This document shows, piece after piece, positions 5,410 through 5,851 of a stretch of 5,851 bases of DNA. The stretch lies in the NCBI GenBank assembly GCA_016191985.1, contig JACPVB010000067.1, forward strand, positions 1 through 5,851, given 5' to 3'. Below the pieces are notes generated by a model. It saw only the letters and a list, made by a program, of their open reading frames with translations, did not search any database and had not been told where the DNA came from. A program made the translations under genes and the position numbers. This DNA comes from Chloroflexota bacterium. Lineage in GTDB: Bacteria > Chloroflexota > Anaerolineae > Anaerolineales > Villigracilaceae. How positions within the stretch are numbered: the first letter of the stretch is position 1; every line of letters begins with the position of its first letter.

Positions 5410-5851
5410 GCAAATGGCTTAGTAGTTACGAAATAAATCAAAAATACGATGAATTTCTAGAACAACTAAACGATATTAGCAAAGACAAACTTGCAGAGTA
5501 TGTGGTTTACAGGCGAAAAACGTTAGACCTCCTTGAACGATATATGGGTATGGGTGAGGATGGGCGACATGCTAAAGAAGTGGCTATCCATAAATTAATT
5601 TTTCCAATCCGAAGCACTTCTGATGATGTAGGGTATGAACAACAAAATCTTTGGATTATTGACGAAAAACTGTCCTTTCATCGCTATCTTTCTTCTGATT
5701 TACCATTAAAAGACATCAAGGTTGTTGATGCCGATTATGATCAGAGACCCGATCTCCTTTTCTTCTACGATAGACCTATAGCTGTTGTTGAAGGAAAACC
5801 AAAGGATAGTGTCACGATTTTTGAATTCAAAAGACCGATGAGGGATGACAG
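5406..5851 (+). pseudogene. 3' part of an interrupted gene: putative Hsp90-like ATPase protein with PD-(D/E)XK-like C-terminal domain
   Basis: The plus-strand frame is open from a stop at 5361-5363 to the window end; the host part begins at the CTAA. About 148 residues are visible. A mostly helical part (KWLSSYEINQKYDEFLEQL, then AEYVVYRRKTLDLLERYM) leads into HKLIFPI and NLWIIDEKLSFHRYLSSDLP. Next comes RPDLLFFYDRP (D at 5751-5753) and then TIFEFKRPMRDD (E at 5823-5825, K at 5829-5831). The spaced D...ExK pattern between beta-like strands is the core of PD-(D/E)XK nuclease folds. From memory, EFKRPMRDD and the preceding IIDEKL segment belong to large bacterial ATP-binding proteins with an N-terminal HATPase domain; that domain is absent here. 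The gene is cut on its 5' side by the IS701-like element and runs out of the window. It is visibly richer in A and T than the elements. It has no start of its own, so it is probably dead. Confidence 0.6.

Overview
This window is almost entirely mobile DNA. Three insertion sequences from three different families lie side by side, all with their transposase genes on the minus strand, flanked by two fragments of other genes. From left to right: (1) a 137-bp piece of a minus-strand reading frame, open at the window edge; (2) a complete IS1634-like element, 138-2361, bounded by 44-bp imperfect inverted repeats and encoding a 640-residue DDE transposase; (3) an IS66-like element of the single-gene type, roughly 2362-3862, whose tnpC runs into the end of the IS1634-like element so that its last codon and stop lie in that element's inverted repeat; (4) a short strip of host coding sequence, about 3863-3903; (5) a complete IS701-like element of 1502 bp, 3904-5405, with inverted repeats and a 4-bp CTAA target duplication; (6) the continuation of the host gene from 5406 to the window end on the plus strand.

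The only non-transposon gene of interest is the plus-strand one at the right. Removing the IS701-like element and one CTAA copy rejoins 3864-3903 to 5410-5851 in one frame. The product resembles, from memory of the family, the C-terminal part of bacterial ATP-binding (Hsp90/histidine-kinase-type ATPase) proteins that end in a PD-(D/E)XK-nuclease-like domain; the fragment shows RPDLL followed by EFKRPMRDD. Its N-terminal part is not in this window. A large protein of possible defence or stress function therefore appears to have been broken by successive insertions and probably a deletion.

The order of events can be partly read. The IS701-like insertion is clean, with a target duplication. The IS1634-like element has no recognisable target duplication and separates the 3' end of tnpC from an unrelated gene fragment, which fits an adjacent deletion or recombination after or during insertion.

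The organism cannot be fixed from this sequence. The transposases look like those abundant in IS-rich bacteria such as Chloroflexota (Anaerolineae-like) or filamentous cyanobacteria; this is an impression, not a search result. I saw no tRNA, rRNA, CRISPR array, replication origin or intact non-transposase gene. The nearest thing to a new system is the disrupted ATPase/nuclease-like gene, and the nearest to new regulation is a set of mutually exclusive hairpins over the start of the IS1634-like transposase.
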